Positions 51,982-61,945 are shown, counted from the stretch's first letter. The stretch: 64,000 nt of DNA from DAIMFL01 sp964372215 (GCA_964372215.1 CAYJQC010000001.1:62001-126000); one strand, 5' to 3'. Translations and numbers: made by a program. Notes: generated by a model from the letters alone, not told the origin.

Positions 51982-52315
51982 GGAGGGCGAGGGCTCTCGC
52001 CGGCGCGGGCGCGCCGGCCAGGGCAACGGGCGCCGCGACGACATGTCATCACATTGACAGCATTCCGGCCTTGCCTGGATCGGTGCCATTTCCTAGCATT
52101 GCGGGTCGGTCCGCCTTCGACAGGGTTCCGGAGGCAGCAGAAGGCCGCACGCCCTCGACAGAGTTCCGGGGGACCGCAGGTTTCAGCACATCGGTGGTTT
52201 GCCAAGGACAGCGCGCGCGCCAAGGGTGGCGTCTGTCGGGCGCAGGCGTATTGTCGCGAGAACACGGTCCAACCGGCACGGCCGACCAGCGGCCGGCCAA
52301 AGCGGGAGGGGTGCC
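51982..52315. other. Gene-free leader before mtkA
   Basis: Contains two near-repeats of TCGACAGGGTTCCGGAGG / TCGACAGAGTTCCGGGGG about 40 bases apart around 52115-52170. No gene or clear promoter seen; GGGAGGGG precedes mtkA. Confidence 0.4.
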
Positions 52316-53500
52316 ATGGACATCCACGAGTATCAGGCCAAGGAGCTGCTGTCCGGCTTCGGCGTGCCGGTGCCGCGCGGCGGCCTGGCCTACAGCCCGG
52401 AACAGGCGGTCTATCGCGCCAGCGAGGTCGGCGGCGATCGCTGGGTGGTGAAGGCGCAGATCCATTCCGGCGCGCGCGGCAAGGCCGGCGGCATCAAGAT
52501 CTGCGGCGACAGCCATTCGATCTGGGACGCCGCCGACGAGCTGCTGGGCAAGCGCCTGGTGACCGATCAGACCGGCCCGCGCGGCAAGGTGGTCTACCGC
52601 CTGTATGTCGAGGAGGCCACGAAGATCAAGCGCGAGCTCTATCTCGGCCTGGTGCTCGACCGCCGGTCGGAGCGGATCATGGTGGTGGCGTCGTCGGCCG
52701 GCGGCATGGAGATCGAGGAGATCGCGGTGTCGCAGCCGAAGTCGATCATCCGCCAGAGCGTCGATCCGGCGGTCGGCATGCTCTCGTTCCAGGCCCGCGA
52801 GGTCGCGTTCGGGCTGGGGCTGGAGCCGGCGCAGATCGCCCAGGCGGTGCAGACCATTCTCGGCTGTTATCGCGCCTTCCGCGATCTCGACGCCACCATG
52901 GTGGAGATCAACCCGCTGGTCGTCACCGAGGACGGCCACCTGATGGCGCTCGACGCCAAGATGACCTTCGACGACAACGCGATGTTCCGCCGGCCCGACA
53001 TCTCGGAGCTGCGCGACAAGTCGCAGGAGGACCCGCGCGAGACCAAGGCGGCGGACCGCGGCCTGTCCTATGTCGGGCTCGACGGCAATATCGGCTGCAT
53101 CATCAACGGCGCCGGCCTGGCGATGGCGACCATGGACATGATCAAGCATGCCGGCGGCGAGCCGGCCAACTTCCTCGACATCGGCGGCGGCGCGACCCCG
53201 GACCGCGTCACCAAGGCGTTCAACCTGGTGCTGTCCGACGACAAGGTCGAGGCGATCCTGGTCAACATCTTCGCCGGCATCAACCGCTGCGACTGGGTGG
53301 CCGAGGGCGTGGTCCAGGCGGTGCAGAAGACCGAGATCAAGGTGCCGCTGGTGGTCCGCCTGGCCGGCACCAATGTCGAGGCCGGGCGCCGCATTCTCGA
53401 GGACAGCGGCCTCCGGATCGCCACCGCCGACACGCTGGCCGAAGCGGCCGACAAGGTGGTCGCCGCCTGGCAGGGACATCGCGCCAAGGCCGCGAGCTGA
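52316..53500 (+). CDS. mtkA: Malate-CoA ligase beta subunit (succinyl-CoA synthetase family)
   Basis: 394 aa, ATG with GGGAGGGG upstream. ATP-grasp half: MDIHEYQAKELLSGFGVPVP, KAQIHSGARGKAGGIK; C-terminal CoA-ligase half with GAGLAMATMDMIKHAGGEPA and VNIFAGINRCDWVA. SucC and MtkA cannot be told apart by motif, but the order mtkA-mtkB-ppc, rather than mdh-sucCD-sucAB, is that of the serine-cycle cluster, so malate thiokinase (malate + ATP + CoA to malyl-CoA) is favoured. The product would be split by malyl-CoA lyase into glyoxylate and acetyl-CoA. Confidence 0.82.
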   Translation: MDIHEYQAKELLSGFGVPVPRGGLAYSPEQAVYRASEVGGDRWVVKAQIHSGARGKAGGIKICGDSHSIWDAADELLGKRLVTDQTGPRGKVVYRLYVEEATKIKRELYLGLVLDRRSERIMVVASSAGGMEIEEIAVSQPKSIIRQSVDPAVGMLSFQAREVAFGLGLEPAQIAQAVQTILGCYRAFRDLDATMVEINPLVVTEDGHLMALDAKMTFDDNAMFRRPDISELRDKSQEDPRETKAADRGLSYVGLDGNIGCIINGAGLAMATMDMIKHAGGEPANFLDIGGGATPDRVTKAFNLVLSDDKVEAILVNIFAGINRCDWVAEGVVQAVQKTEIKVPLVVRLAGTNVEAGRRILEDSGLRIATADTLAEAADKVVAAWQGHRAKAAS

Positions 53501-53518
53501 GAGCGGGGGGAGGGGACC

Positions 53519-54406
53519 ATGAGCATTCTGCTGCAGGCCGACACCAAGGTGCTGATCCAGGGCTTCACCGGCAACATCGGCAGCTTCCACGCCAAGGAGA
53601 TGATCGCCTACGGCACCCGGATCGTCGGCGGCGTGACCCCGGGCAAGGGCAATTCCACCCATCTCGACCGGCCGGTCTTCAACACCATGAAGGAGGCGGT
53701 GGAGGCGACCGGCGCGCAGGCCAGCATCGTGTTCGTGCCGCCGCCCTTCGCCGCCGACTCGATCATGGAGGCCGCCGATGCCGGGGTCGGGCTCTGCGTT
53801 TCCATCACCGACGGCATCCCGGCCCAGGACATGATCCGGGTGAAGCGCTACATGCGCCGCTATCGCCGCGAGGATCGCATGCGCCTGATCGGCCCGAACT
53901 GCGCCGGCGTCATCAGCCCGGGCAAGGCCATGCTCGGGATCATGCCGGGCCACATCTACAAGGCCGGGCCGGTCGGCATCGTCGGGCGCTCCGGCACGCT
54001 GGGCTACGAGGCGGCGTCGCAGATGAAGGCGCTCGGCGTCGGCGTCTCGACCTCGGTCGGCATCGGCGGCGATCCGATCAACGGCAGCTCGTTCCGCGAC
54101 GTGCTCGAGCTGTTCGAGGCCGATCCCGAGACCCGGGCCGTGATGATGATCGGCGAGATCGGCGGTCCGCAGGAAGCGGAGGCCGCCGAGTTCGTGCGCG
54201 ACCACATGTCGAAGCCGGTGGTCGCCTATGTGGCCGGCCTGACCGCGCCCAAGGGTCGGCGCATGGGTCATGCCGGCGCGATCATCTCCGCCTTCGGCGA
54301 AAGCGCCAGCGAGAAGGTGGAGATCCTCAGGGATGCCGGGGTGCGGGTGGCGGCGAGCCCGGCCGAGCTCGGCGCCACCATGGCGCAGGCGCTCGGCGCG
54401 GCATAA
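53519..54406 (+). CDS. mtkB: Malate-CoA ligase alpha subunit
   Basis: 295 aa, 18 bases after mtkA with GGGGGGAGGGG upstream. CoA-binding ADTKVLIQGFTGNIGSFHAK at the N-terminus, Rossmann TPGKGNSTHLDRPVFNT, GPNCAGVISPG near 127, and the phospho-histidine in MGHAGAI near 249. Together with mtkA it forms the heterotetrameric ligase. MtkB-type sequence details (RMRLIGPNCAGVISPGKAML) match methylotroph MtkB better than SucD in my judgement; biochemical certainty is not possible from sequence. Confidence 0.82.
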   Translation: MSILLQADTKVLIQGFTGNIGSFHAKEMIAYGTRIVGGVTPGKGNSTHLDRPVFNTMKEAVEATGAQASIVFVPPPFAADSIMEAADAGVGLCVSITDGIPAQDMIRVKRYMRRYRREDRMRLIGPNCAGVISPGKAMLGIMPGHIYKAGPVGIVGRSGTLGYEAASQMKALGVGVSTSVGIGGDPINGSSFRDVLELFEADPETRAVMMIGEIGGPQEAEAAEFVRDHMSKPVVAYVAGLTAPKGRRMGHAGAIISAFGESASEKVEILRDAGVRVAASPAELGATMAQALGAA

Positions 54407-54516
54407 TACTGTGGCTCCGGCATCACCGATCGCCCGGCGCCTCACCGGGATCGGATCGGCGGGCGCCGCCGCGGCACCGCACGACGGGCGGATCGTCAGG
54501 GAACGGGGGCCAGGCC

Positions 54517-57500
54517 ATGGCGGATAGATCGACACGGCGTTCCCAGCAACCGGCGCCGGCGGGCGCCGCCCGCCAGCCGGTGCCGCCGGCGCCCTCGAAC
54601 GCGGCGGCGCGGGCCGCCGCGCCGCCGGAGATCGAGGATCGCCCGCTGCTGCCGTCGACCCTGGTGCGCTTTCCCGATGGTGGCGCCGGCCATGCCGAAC
54701 TGCATCGCAATCTGGCCGACGCGCTGCTCGCGCTCAAGCGGCAGACCGAACGCAATCCGTTCAGCAACCCGGTGCAGCTTCTCGCCCTCGACATCCTGCA
54801 GAAGCTCGGCGCCGGCGCGCTCGGCCCCGGCGCGGTCGAGCAGCTGATCCAGCGCCTGACCGCGCTCGCCTTTTTCGACCGGTCGCGCCGCCTGGCCGGC
54901 TATCTCGGCGAACGCGATCCGGAGACCAATCGCGCGGGCATCCGCAGCATGGTGCGCCGGCTGGCCGGGCTGGCCGAGAGCGGCGCGGCGCCGGTGCCGT
55001 TCGAGCGATTCCAGGCGGCGGTGGAGCGCGAGAGCTTCGGCATCGTCATCACCGCCCATCCGACTTTCGCGCTGTCGGCCGATCTGCTGCACAACCTGGC
55101 CGAGCTCGCCATGGAGCGGGACGGAACCGGCGACCCGCTGACCGCGGTGGCCCGCACGGCGCTGCAGCGTCGCGCCGTCGGCGCCGAGCACCGGCCGGAT
55201 CGTACGCTCGACCTCGCCCTCGAGCACGGGCTGTCGATCCAGGTGATCGCCAACATCCGCGACGCGCTGCGCCAGGTGTACGAGATCGTCCTCGACGTCG
55301 CGGCCGAGCTCTACCCAGAGCGCTGGACCGAGCTGAGGCCGCGATTGGCCACGGTGGCGAGCTGGGTCGGCTATGACCTCGACGGCCGCTCCGACATCAA
55401 GTGGAGCGACAGCCTGTTCAAGCGGCTCAAGCTGCAGGTCGAGCAGCTCGCCTATTATCGCAGCGGTGCCCGCAACCTGCGGCTCGCGGTCGGCGATGCC
55501 GGCAATGTCGAGCTGCGCCACACGCTGGAACTGATGGAATCGCGGCTCGCCCTGGCGATCAAGGAGGCGAGCGACGAGATCGAGGTGTTCCAGAACTCCG
55601 ACGTCGGGCGCGAGGACTGGCACGAGCGGGTGCGCCGCATCGCGCGGCGGATGCATGACGGCAAGCCGCTGCGCCTGGTCGAGCCGACGCCCCTCGTGGA
55701 GCTGGTAGAGCGCGCGATCGTGCTGTCCCGGGACGGCGGGGCCGAGGCGAATCCGGTGCTGCGCGCGCTGTGCGTGCTGCGCGCCGAGATCGCCACCCAC
55801 GGGCTCGGCATGGCGCATACCCACGTCCGGCTGAACGCCGTGCAGCTGCACAACGCCATCCGAAAGTCCATCGGCATGGAGGGGCCGCCCGACGACCCGG
55901 CCCAGCGCCGCAGCTACGTGAACGCGCTCAGCGACCTGATCGCGCGGGTCGAGCCGGTACGCATCAGCTTCGGCTCGGTCCTGGCGGAACGTTCCTCGGC
56001 CAAGCGGCTGTTCATGCTGGTCGCGCAGATGGTGAAGTATGTCGATGCCACCACGCCGGTGCGCTTCCTGATCGCGGAATGCGAGACCGCCTTCACGCTG
56101 CTGACCGCGCTCTACTATGCCAAGCTGTTCGACGTCGAGGAGAGCATCGACATCTCGCCGCTGTTCGAGACCGCCAAGGCGTTCGAGCGCGGCATCACCG
56201 TGATCGAGGACTGCCTCGACAATCCGCACTTCGCCGCCTATGTGCGGCGGCGCCGGAGGCTCTGCGTGCAGACCGGGTTCTCCGACGCCGGGCGCTCGAT
56301 GGGCCAGATCGCCGCCGCCGCCGCGGTCGAGCGGCTGCGCCTCAAGCTGGCGACGCTGCTCGCCGATCGCGGCTTTGCCGATATCGAGGTGGTGGTGTTC
56401 GACACCCATGGCGAATCGATCGGCCGCGGCGGCCATCCCTCGAGCTTCGCCGACCGCCTCGCCTATGTCGCCTCGCCCGCCAGCCGGCTGGCCTTCGCGC
56501 GGGCCGGCATCGCCTGCAAGGAGGAGACCAGCTTCCAGGGCGGCGACGGCTATGTCCATTTCCTGACCCCGCCGATCGCGTTCGCGAGCCTGTGCCGCAT
56601 CCTGGAATTCGCGGTGCAGGATCCGGACGAGGGCGCCGATGCCGATCCGTTCTATGCCGACAGCGACTATGTCAGCGAGTTCTTCATCGCCATCCGCCAG
56701 TTCAACGAGCGGTTGATGGCCGATCCTGACTACGCCGCGCTGCTCGACGCCTTTGGCGCCAACATGCTGTACCCGTCCGGCTCGCGCGCGCTCAGGCGCG
56801 AACACGACGGCGGCGGTGCGCGGGCCGATCTCGCCAACCCCTGGCAGATTCGCGCGATCTCGCACAACAGCATCCTGCAGCAGCTCGGCCTGCTGGCGAT
56901 CGCGCTGGGCGGACTCGGCCAGGCCGTCGCCAAGGACCCCGAGGGGTTCCAGAAATACTACAGCGGCTCGCCGCGCTTCCGCCGGCTGTTCGCGATGGTG
57001 GAGTGGGCGCTGGAGTTCAGCGATCTCGACGTGCTCAAGGCCTATGTCGACACGCTCGACCCTGGTTTGTGGCTGCTGCAGGCCGCGCATCACGGCGCCG
57101 GCGGCCGCGTCGACGAGTTCCGTCAGGTGGCGGACGATCTGGAGCAGACGAAGACGCACGAACGGCTGGTTCGGATCCTGCGGGTGCTGCAGAAGGACCA
57201 TCTCGATCTGGTGACCACCCTGGCGGCGGTGCGGGCGGCCGTGCCGGCCACGCCGCCCGGCATTGCCGGCATCGGCGAGGCGGCGCGCAACGATCTGCAT
57301 CTGCTGCACGCACTGCGCATCGCGCTGATCCACCGCATCTTCATGCTGGCGACCCACATCCCCGATTTCAGCGACCAGCACGGCATCAGTCCGGAACAGT
57401 TGATGGCGCGGATCCTGCATCTGGAGATCGGGCCCGCGGTCCAGCTCCTCGGCCAGATCTTTCCCAAGGTCGAGCCGGTCGATCTCGGCGATTTCGGCGA

Positions 57501-57639
57501 GCCCGCCACCTATCTGAGCGACGCCAACCAGTCCTACGAACAGGAGCACGAGCGGATCTTCCAGCCGCTCGCCCGGCTCTACGATCTCGTGCGCAGGGTG
57601 AGCGCCGGGGTGAGCCACAGCATCGGCGCGCTGGGGTAG
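54517..57639 (+). CDS. ppc: Phosphoenolpyruvate carboxylase, divergent serine-cycle type
   Basis: 1040 aa, longer than the usual 880-970 because of a disordered Pro/Ala N-terminus (1-45). ATG 54517 is the best start; the frame is open for thousands of bases upstream by chance. Catalytic landmarks differ from the textbook enzyme: ITAHPTFALS at about 178 has Phe where most have Glu (TAHPTE), with His181 kept, and the glycine loop is FDTHGESIGRGGHPSS near 630 instead of FHGRGGxxGRGG. The rest (VGYDLDGRSDIKW, LRAEIATHGLGMAHTHVRLN, ISHNSILQQLG) is PEPC-like. It fixes bicarbonate on PEP to give oxaloacetate, feeding malate to MtkAB. Confidence 0.87.
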   Translation: MADRSTRRSQQPAPAGAARQPVPPAPSNAAARAAAPPEIEDRPLLPSTLVRFPDGGAGHAELHRNLADALLALKRQTERNPFSNPVQLLALDILQKLGAGALGPGAVEQLIQRLTALAFFDRSRRLAGYLGERDPETNRAGIRSMVRRLAGLAESGAAPVPFERFQAAVERESFGIVITAHPTFALSADLLHNLAELAMERDGTGDPLTAVARTALQRRAVGAEHRPDRTLDLALEHGLSIQVIANIRDALRQVYEIVLDVAAELYPERWTELRPRLATVASWVGYDLDGRSDIKWSDSLFKRLKLQVEQLAYYRSGARNLRLAVGDAGNVELRHTLELMESRLALAIKEASDEIEVFQNSDVGREDWHERVRRIARRMHDGKPLRLVEPTPLVELVERAIVLSRDGGAEANPVLRALCVLRAEIATHGLGMAHTHVRLNAVQLHNAIRKSIGMEGPPDDPAQRRSYVNALSDLIARVEPVRISFGSVLAERSSAKRLFMLVAQMVKYVDATTPVRFLIAECETAFTLLTALYYAKLFDVEESIDISPLFETAKAFERGITVIEDCLDNPHFAAYVRRRRRLCVQTGFSDAGRSMGQIAAAAAVERLRLKLATLLADRGFADIEVVVFDTHGESIGRGGHPSSFADRLAYVASPASRLAFARAGIACKEETSFQGGDGYVHFLTPPIAFASLCRILEFAVQDPDEGADADPFYADSDYVSEFFIAIRQFNERLMADPDYAALLDAFGANMLYPSGSRALRREHDGGGARADLANPWQIRAISHNSILQQLGLLAIALGGLGQAVAKDPEGFQKYYSGSPRFRRLFAMVEWALEFSDLDVLKAYVDTLDPGLWLLQAAHHGAGGRVDEFRQVADDLEQTKTHERLVRILRVLQKDHLDLVTTLAAVRAAVPATPPGIAGIGEAARNDLHLLHALRIALIHRIFMLATHIPDFSDQHGISPEQLMARILHLEIGPAVQLLGQIFPKVEPVDLGDFGEPATYLSDANQSYEQEHERIFQPLARLYDLVRRVSAGVSHSIGALG

Positions 57640-57745
57640 GGGCAGGCGGCGGCGCGATCGTATGGAGACAATGCCGGGATTGCCGGTCGCCGTCCCCGGT
57701 GCCTAAGATCCGCCGGCGCGCCTTCCTCCAGCTCCGGCGGTTTCC

Positions 57746-59032
57746 ATGGCCTCGTCGACGCCTGCCGCAACCGACCGTCCGCTGAGCGAGTTCTACGGTT
57801 GGCTGGTGGTCGCGGTCGGCTTCGTCGTGCTCAGCGTGTCGTTCTCCGCCCGCTCGCTGCTCGGCCTCGCCATGCCCCATCTGGAGGGCGAGTTCGGCTG
57901 GACGCGCAGCTTCGTCTCCAATGCCGGGGCCGGCGCGCTGGTGGTGATGGCGATCTGCGCGCCGATCGCCGGCAACATGGTCGACCGGTACGGTCCCCGC
58001 ATCCTGCTCGCCGGGGGCCTCGCGGCGGTCGGAATCGGCATGGCCATGACCGCGGCGATGGGCGCCGCCTGGCATTTCATCCTGGCCTTCAGCGTCGTCG
58101 CCGGTATCGGTTTCGGCATGGCTGCCAACCACGTCGTCTCGACCATCGTCAGCCTGCAGTTCCAGCGCAATCGCGGGTTGGCGGTGGGTGCGGCGACCTC
58201 GGGCTCGACCGCGGGGCAGCTTCTCGTCGTGCCGCTGCTGGCCAGCGTGCTGGCGACCACCGACTGGCGCTGGAGCTACCTGGCGCTGGGGCTGGTCAGT
58301 CTCGCGCTCATCCTGCCGGTCCTGTTGCTGGTGCGCGGGTCCCGGCCGCGCGCGGCGACCGCAGCCGCGCGCCGTGCCACGCCCGAACCCATGATGCTGC
58401 GACTCGGCTTGCTGTTCCGCAGCCCGGTGTTCCACCTGCTGCTGTGGAGCTACACCATCTGCGGCTTCACCACCGCCGGGGTCATCGAGGGCCACCTCAT
58501 CCCCTATGCGGTAGCCTGCGGCTTTCCGCCATTGGAGAGCGCCACGGCCTATGCCGTGCTCTCCGGCATCAATTTCGGCGGCATGATCCTGGCCGGCTGG
58601 CTGGCCGACCGGATGAATCGGCCGCTGCTGCTGGGCAGCATCTACGTGCTGCGCGGACTGTCCTTCCTGATCCTGATGTCGATCACCGGCGACCTGCCGC
58701 TGCTGTTCCTGTTCGCGGTCGTGTTCGGCCTGTTCGACTATTCCACCGTGCCGGTCACGGCGAGCCTGGTGGCAAGCCATATCGGGCTCAGGATGATGGG
58801 CCTGACCATGGGCATCCTTTCCGCCGGCCACGCGCTGGGCGCCGCGCTCGGCCTGTCGCTGGCCGGCAAGCTCTACGATCTCTTCGCGCAGTACTTGTGG
58901 ACTTGGTGGGCGTCGCTCGCGCTGGCGCTCATCGCCGGGCTGCTGTGCTACTTCATCCGCGAGAACCGGCAGCAAGGCGAGGCGGCCCCGCGTGTCGAAG
59001 ACGCGCTGATGCCGCTGCCCGCCCGAAGCTGA
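57746..59032 (+). CDS. MFS transporter (oxalate/formate antiporter or monocarboxylate type)
   Basis: 428 aa with twelve hydrophobic helices and the MFS motif GNMVDRYGPRILLAGG between TM2 and TM3. The start FYGWLVVAVGFVVLSVSFSARS resembles the oxalate/formate antiporter and MCT group, suggesting an organic anion substrate; the serine-cycle genes just upstream make a carboxylate plausible, but substrate is not determined. Acidic C-terminus. It begins 107 bases after ppc on the same strand and could be co-transcribed. Confidence 0.82.
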   Translation: MASSTPAATDRPLSEFYGWLVVAVGFVVLSVSFSARSLLGLAMPHLEGEFGWTRSFVSNAGAGALVVMAICAPIAGNMVDRYGPRILLAGGLAAVGIGMAMTAAMGAAWHFILAFSVVAGIGFGMAANHVVSTIVSLQFQRNRGLAVGAATSGSTAGQLLVVPLLASVLATTDWRWSYLALGLVSLALILPVLLLVRGSRPRAATAAARRATPEPMMLRLGLLFRSPVFHLLLWSYTICGFTTAGVIEGHLIPYAVACGFPPLESATAYAVLSGINFGGMILAGWLADRMNRPLLLGSIYVLRGLSFLILMSITGDLPLLFLFAVVFGLFDYSTVPVTASLVASHIGLRMMGLTMGILSAGHALGAALGLSLAGKLYDLFAQYLWTWWASLALALIAGLLCYFIRENRQQGEAAPRVEDALMPLPARS

Positions 59033-59122
59033 GTCCGGCCGCCTCGCCCTGCGGCGGCTGCCGGCCAACTGGCCGGGATCGCCGGCCGCCGCTAAGATGC
59101 CGTGCGAGCAACGGGGAACGTC

Positions 59123-60685
59123 ATGAAGATCACTTTTTCCCAGAAGCGCCCGGCCGGCGCCGCGGCGCTGGTCGTCGGCGTGGCCGCCGGGCGCAAGCTG
59201 ACCCCCGCCGCGGCGGCGGCGGACCGCGAGACCGGCGGCGCGGTCTCGCGCGCGCTGCGCGGCAATGGCTTCGACGGCGGCAAGGGCCAGGTCCTCGACC
59301 TGGTGGCGCCAGCCGGCTTCGCCGGGTCGCGCATCCTGCTGGCCGGGCTCGGCAAGTCGGCGGCGCTGACCATCCTGGCGGCCCAGGAGATCGGCAGCGC
59401 GATCGTCGAGCATCTCGGTGCGGCGGGGGCGAAGGAAGCGGTGCTGGCGATCGCGCTCGCGAAGGGCGAGTCGGCACCGCTTTCGACCGGCGCGCTGGCC
59501 GCCCAGGTCGCCTTCGGCGCGGCCTTGCGCGGCTACCGCTTCGACCGCTATCGCAGCCGACGCAGGCCCGACGAGCCGAAGCCGGTGAAGCGGCTGAATG
59601 TGGTGACGGCGGACCTGGCCGGGGCCCGGCGGGCGCATGTGCATCTCGACGCGCTCGCCCGCGGCGTGACCCTGGCGCGCGATCTGGTGAGCGAGCCGCC
59701 GAACGTGCTCTATCCCCTGAGCTTCGTCGCACGCGCCAAGGCGCTGCGGCAACTCGGGGTCGAGGTCGAGGCGCTCGACGTGAAGCGCATGACGAAGCTC
59801 GGCATGGGCGCGCTGCTGGCGGTGGGGCAGGGGAGCAGCCACGAGCCGCGCCTGCTGGTGCTGCGCTGGCCGGGCCGCCAGACGGGCAAGTGGAAGTCAG
59901 TCGCGCCGCTGGCTTTCGTCGGCAAGGGCGTGACCTTCGACACCGGCGGCATCGACATCAAGCCTGCCAAAGGCATGGAGGAGATGAAGGGCGACATGGC
60001 CGGCGGCGCCGCGGTAGTCGGCCTGATCTGCGCGCTGGCGGCCCGCAAGTCGCCGGTGCCGGCGGTCGGCGTGGTGCCGCTGGTCGAAAACATGCCGTCG
60101 GGCGGTTCCTACCGGCCGGCCGACATCGTCCGGACCATGGCCGGCAGGACGATCGAGGTGATCGATACCGATGCCGAAGGGCGGATGATCCTGGTCGATG
60201 CCCTGCACTACACGATCGAGCGCTTCCAGCCCCGGGCGATCGTCGACCTGGCGACCCTGACCTATTCCGTGATCAAGGCGCTGGGACACGTCTACGCGGG
60301 AATCCTCGGCAACGACGACGCCCTCGCCGAGCGTCTGATCGGCGCCGGGCGGGAGACCGGCGAGCGGCTGTGGCGCCTGCCGCTCGACCCCGCCTATGAC
60401 GAGAACCTCAGGTCGGATATTGCCGATATCAGGCAATGCGCGCCGGACGAGGAATCCGCGGATGCCGTCCACGCCGCCCAGTTGCTCCAGCGCTTCGTGG
60501 GCGGCACGCCCTGGGCCCATCTCGACATCGCCGGCATGGAGTTCCTCAAGAAGCCGCGGCCGACCGTGCCGGCCGGGGCGAGCGGCTTCGGGGTGCGCCT
60601 GCTGGACCGCTTCGTGGCCGGCTACGAGGGCCGAGCGGGGCCGCCGGGGCGTCGCGCGGTCCTGAAAACCTTGCGGGATGAATAG
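59123..60685 (+). CDS. pepA: Leucyl aminopeptidase (M17)
   Basis: 520 aa from ATG 59123 behind GGGGAACG; an upstream in-frame ATG at 59102 is not followed by family sequence. N-terminal macro-like domain (1-190), then the catalytic domain with GKGVTFDTGGIDIKPAKGM (metal-binding Lys/Asp), MKGDMAGGAAVVG, and IDTDAEGRMILVDAL near 345. The last normally reads NTDAEGRL, so Asp replaces Asn and Met replaces Leu at neighbouring positions. M17 enzymes are cytosolic, two-metal, hexameric aminopeptidases. Confidence 0.9.
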   Translation: MKITFSQKRPAGAAALVVGVAAGRKLTPAAAAADRETGGAVSRALRGNGFDGGKGQVLDLVAPAGFAGSRILLAGLGKSAALTILAAQEIGSAIVEHLGAAGAKEAVLAIALAKGESAPLSTGALAAQVAFGAALRGYRFDRYRSRRRPDEPKPVKRLNVVTADLAGARRAHVHLDALARGVTLARDLVSEPPNVLYPLSFVARAKALRQLGVEVEALDVKRMTKLGMGALLAVGQGSSHEPRLLVLRWPGRQTGKWKSVAPLAFVGKGVTFDTGGIDIKPAKGMEEMKGDMAGGAAVVGLICALAARKSPVPAVGVVPLVENMPSGGSYRPADIVRTMAGRTIEVIDTDAEGRMILVDALHYTIERFQPRAIVDLATLTYSVIKALGHVYAGILGNDDALAERLIGAGRETGERLWRLPLDPAYDENLRSDIADIRQCAPDEESADAVHAAQLLQRFVGGTPWAHLDIAGMEFLKKPRPTVPAGASGFGVRLLDRFVAGYEGRAGPPGRRAVLKTLRDE

Positions 60686-60866
60686 CTTAACTTTTATATC
60701 CCGGATCGGGTCTCGAGCCCATTACGCCCGTTGACCGGCGTCGTCGGCGATGGCACGCTGAGTTCGCAAGTGAAAATCGGACGATCAAATCCGAAAGTTA
60801 ACGATAACCAATGGCGACCCGCACCTCGGCGATGCCGGGTTCGCTTCGCCGACAGGGAGAGCCGTC

Positions 60867-61898
60867 ATGCTGAAGAGACTCCTGAATTACATGCGACCGA
60901 CAGTCTGTGCCGCGCTGGCCCTCGGCCTGACCGCGGTGGCGGCGCCTGGCGCCCGGGCGGACGAGATCACCGTCTACACCTCCTACGAGGAGGACGATTT
61001 CGCCTTCTTCCTTGAGGCGATGAAACAGGACCTGCCGGACCTGCAGGTCAACGTGCTGCGGCTGTCGACCGGCGACCTGGCAGCGCGCATGCTGGCCGAG
61101 GCGTCGAACCCGCAGCACGATGTGATCTGGGGCTATGCAGTCACCAATCTCCTCGACCCGCGCATCCTCGCCATGACGGAGCCCTACAAGCCGGCGAATT
61201 TCGATCGCGTGCCCGAGCGGCTGCGCGATCCCGACGGCAGGTGGTTCGCCGTCACCGGCTACATGGCTGCGTTCTGCGTCAACAACGAGGTGCTGGAGAA
61301 GGAAGGACTGCCGATGCCGACCTCATGGGCCGATCTCACCAAGCCCGAGTTCAAGGGCCAGGTGGTGATGCCGAACGCGGCCAGCTCGGGAACCGGCTAT
61401 CTGCAGATCGCCTCGATCCTGCAGATGAAGGGCGAGGAGGACGGCTGGAAGTTCCTGAAGGACCTCGACGCCAATATCGCGCAATACATCAAGAGCGGCT
61501 CCAAGCCCTGCAACGCCGCCAGCCAGGGCGAGTATGCCGTCGGCGCCTCATTCGCGCTGCGCGCGGTGAAGAACGTCATCGAGGGCTATCCGATCACCAT
61601 GGTGATCCCGAGCGAAGGGGCCGGGCACGAGCTCGAGGCCAACGCACTGATGAAGGCGTCGAAGCACAAGGAGGCCGCCAAGCGCTTCCTCGACTGGACC
61701 CTGAGCGATCACGCCATCGAGGCGTATTACGACCGCTACGAATTCGTGACCGTCGGCAGCGGCTCGATGCCGGCCAAGTACATCGACGCCGGCATGCCCG
61801 CGGACATCCAGTCGGTCCTGTTCCCGATGGATTATCAGTGGTCGGCGGAGAATCGCGAGCGCATCATCGAGCGCTGGCAGAAGGAGATCGAGCGCTGA
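60867..61898 (+). CDS. ABC transporter substrate-binding protein (2-aminoethylphosphonate/iron family)
   Basis: 343 aa, ATG with AGGGAGAG upstream. Signal peptide PTVCAALALGLTAVAAPGAR ends near 31. Mature protein starts DEITVYTSYEEDDFAFFLEA, typical of Fe3+/2-aminoethylphosphonate periplasmic binding proteins (PhnS/AepX, FbpA fold), with VIWGYAVTNLL and QVVMPNAASSGTGYLQIASI. Iron binders need tyrosine pairs near the end; YYDRYEF is present, but the overall layout fits the putative 2-AEP group. Substrate is therefore tentative. Confidence 0.82.
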   Translation: MLKRLLNYMRPTVCAALALGLTAVAAPGARADEITVYTSYEEDDFAFFLEAMKQDLPDLQVNVLRLSTGDLAARMLAEASNPQHDVIWGYAVTNLLDPRILAMTEPYKPANFDRVPERLRDPDGRWFAVTGYMAAFCVNNEVLEKEGLPMPTSWADLTKPEFKGQVVMPNAASSGTGYLQIASILQMKGEEDGWKFLKDLDANIAQYIKSGSKPCNAASQGEYAVGASFALRAVKNVIEGYPITMVIPSEGAGHELEANALMKASKHKEAAKRFLDWTLSDHAIEAYYDRYEFVTVGSGSMPAKYIDAGMPADIQSVLFPMDYQWSAENRERIIERWQKEIER

Positions 61899-61945
61899 CC
61901 GCGGCGCGCGCGGCAGACCGCATCGCCGGTTGAAGGCTTGCGGCA

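Noticed and set aside
52316..54406. Annotating the pair as sucCD
   Set aside because: Motifs allow it, but linkage to ppc and absence of mdh/sucAB favour malate-CoA ligase; kept as an alternative.
52054..54516. Upstream extension of the ppc open frame through mtkA and mtkB
   Set aside because: Out of frame with two well-supported genes; composition is shadow-like.
54496..57618. 1040-codon minus-strand frame opposite ppc
   Set aside because: Mirror of the PEPC gene with Leu/His/Gln/Arg bias and no recognisable motif.
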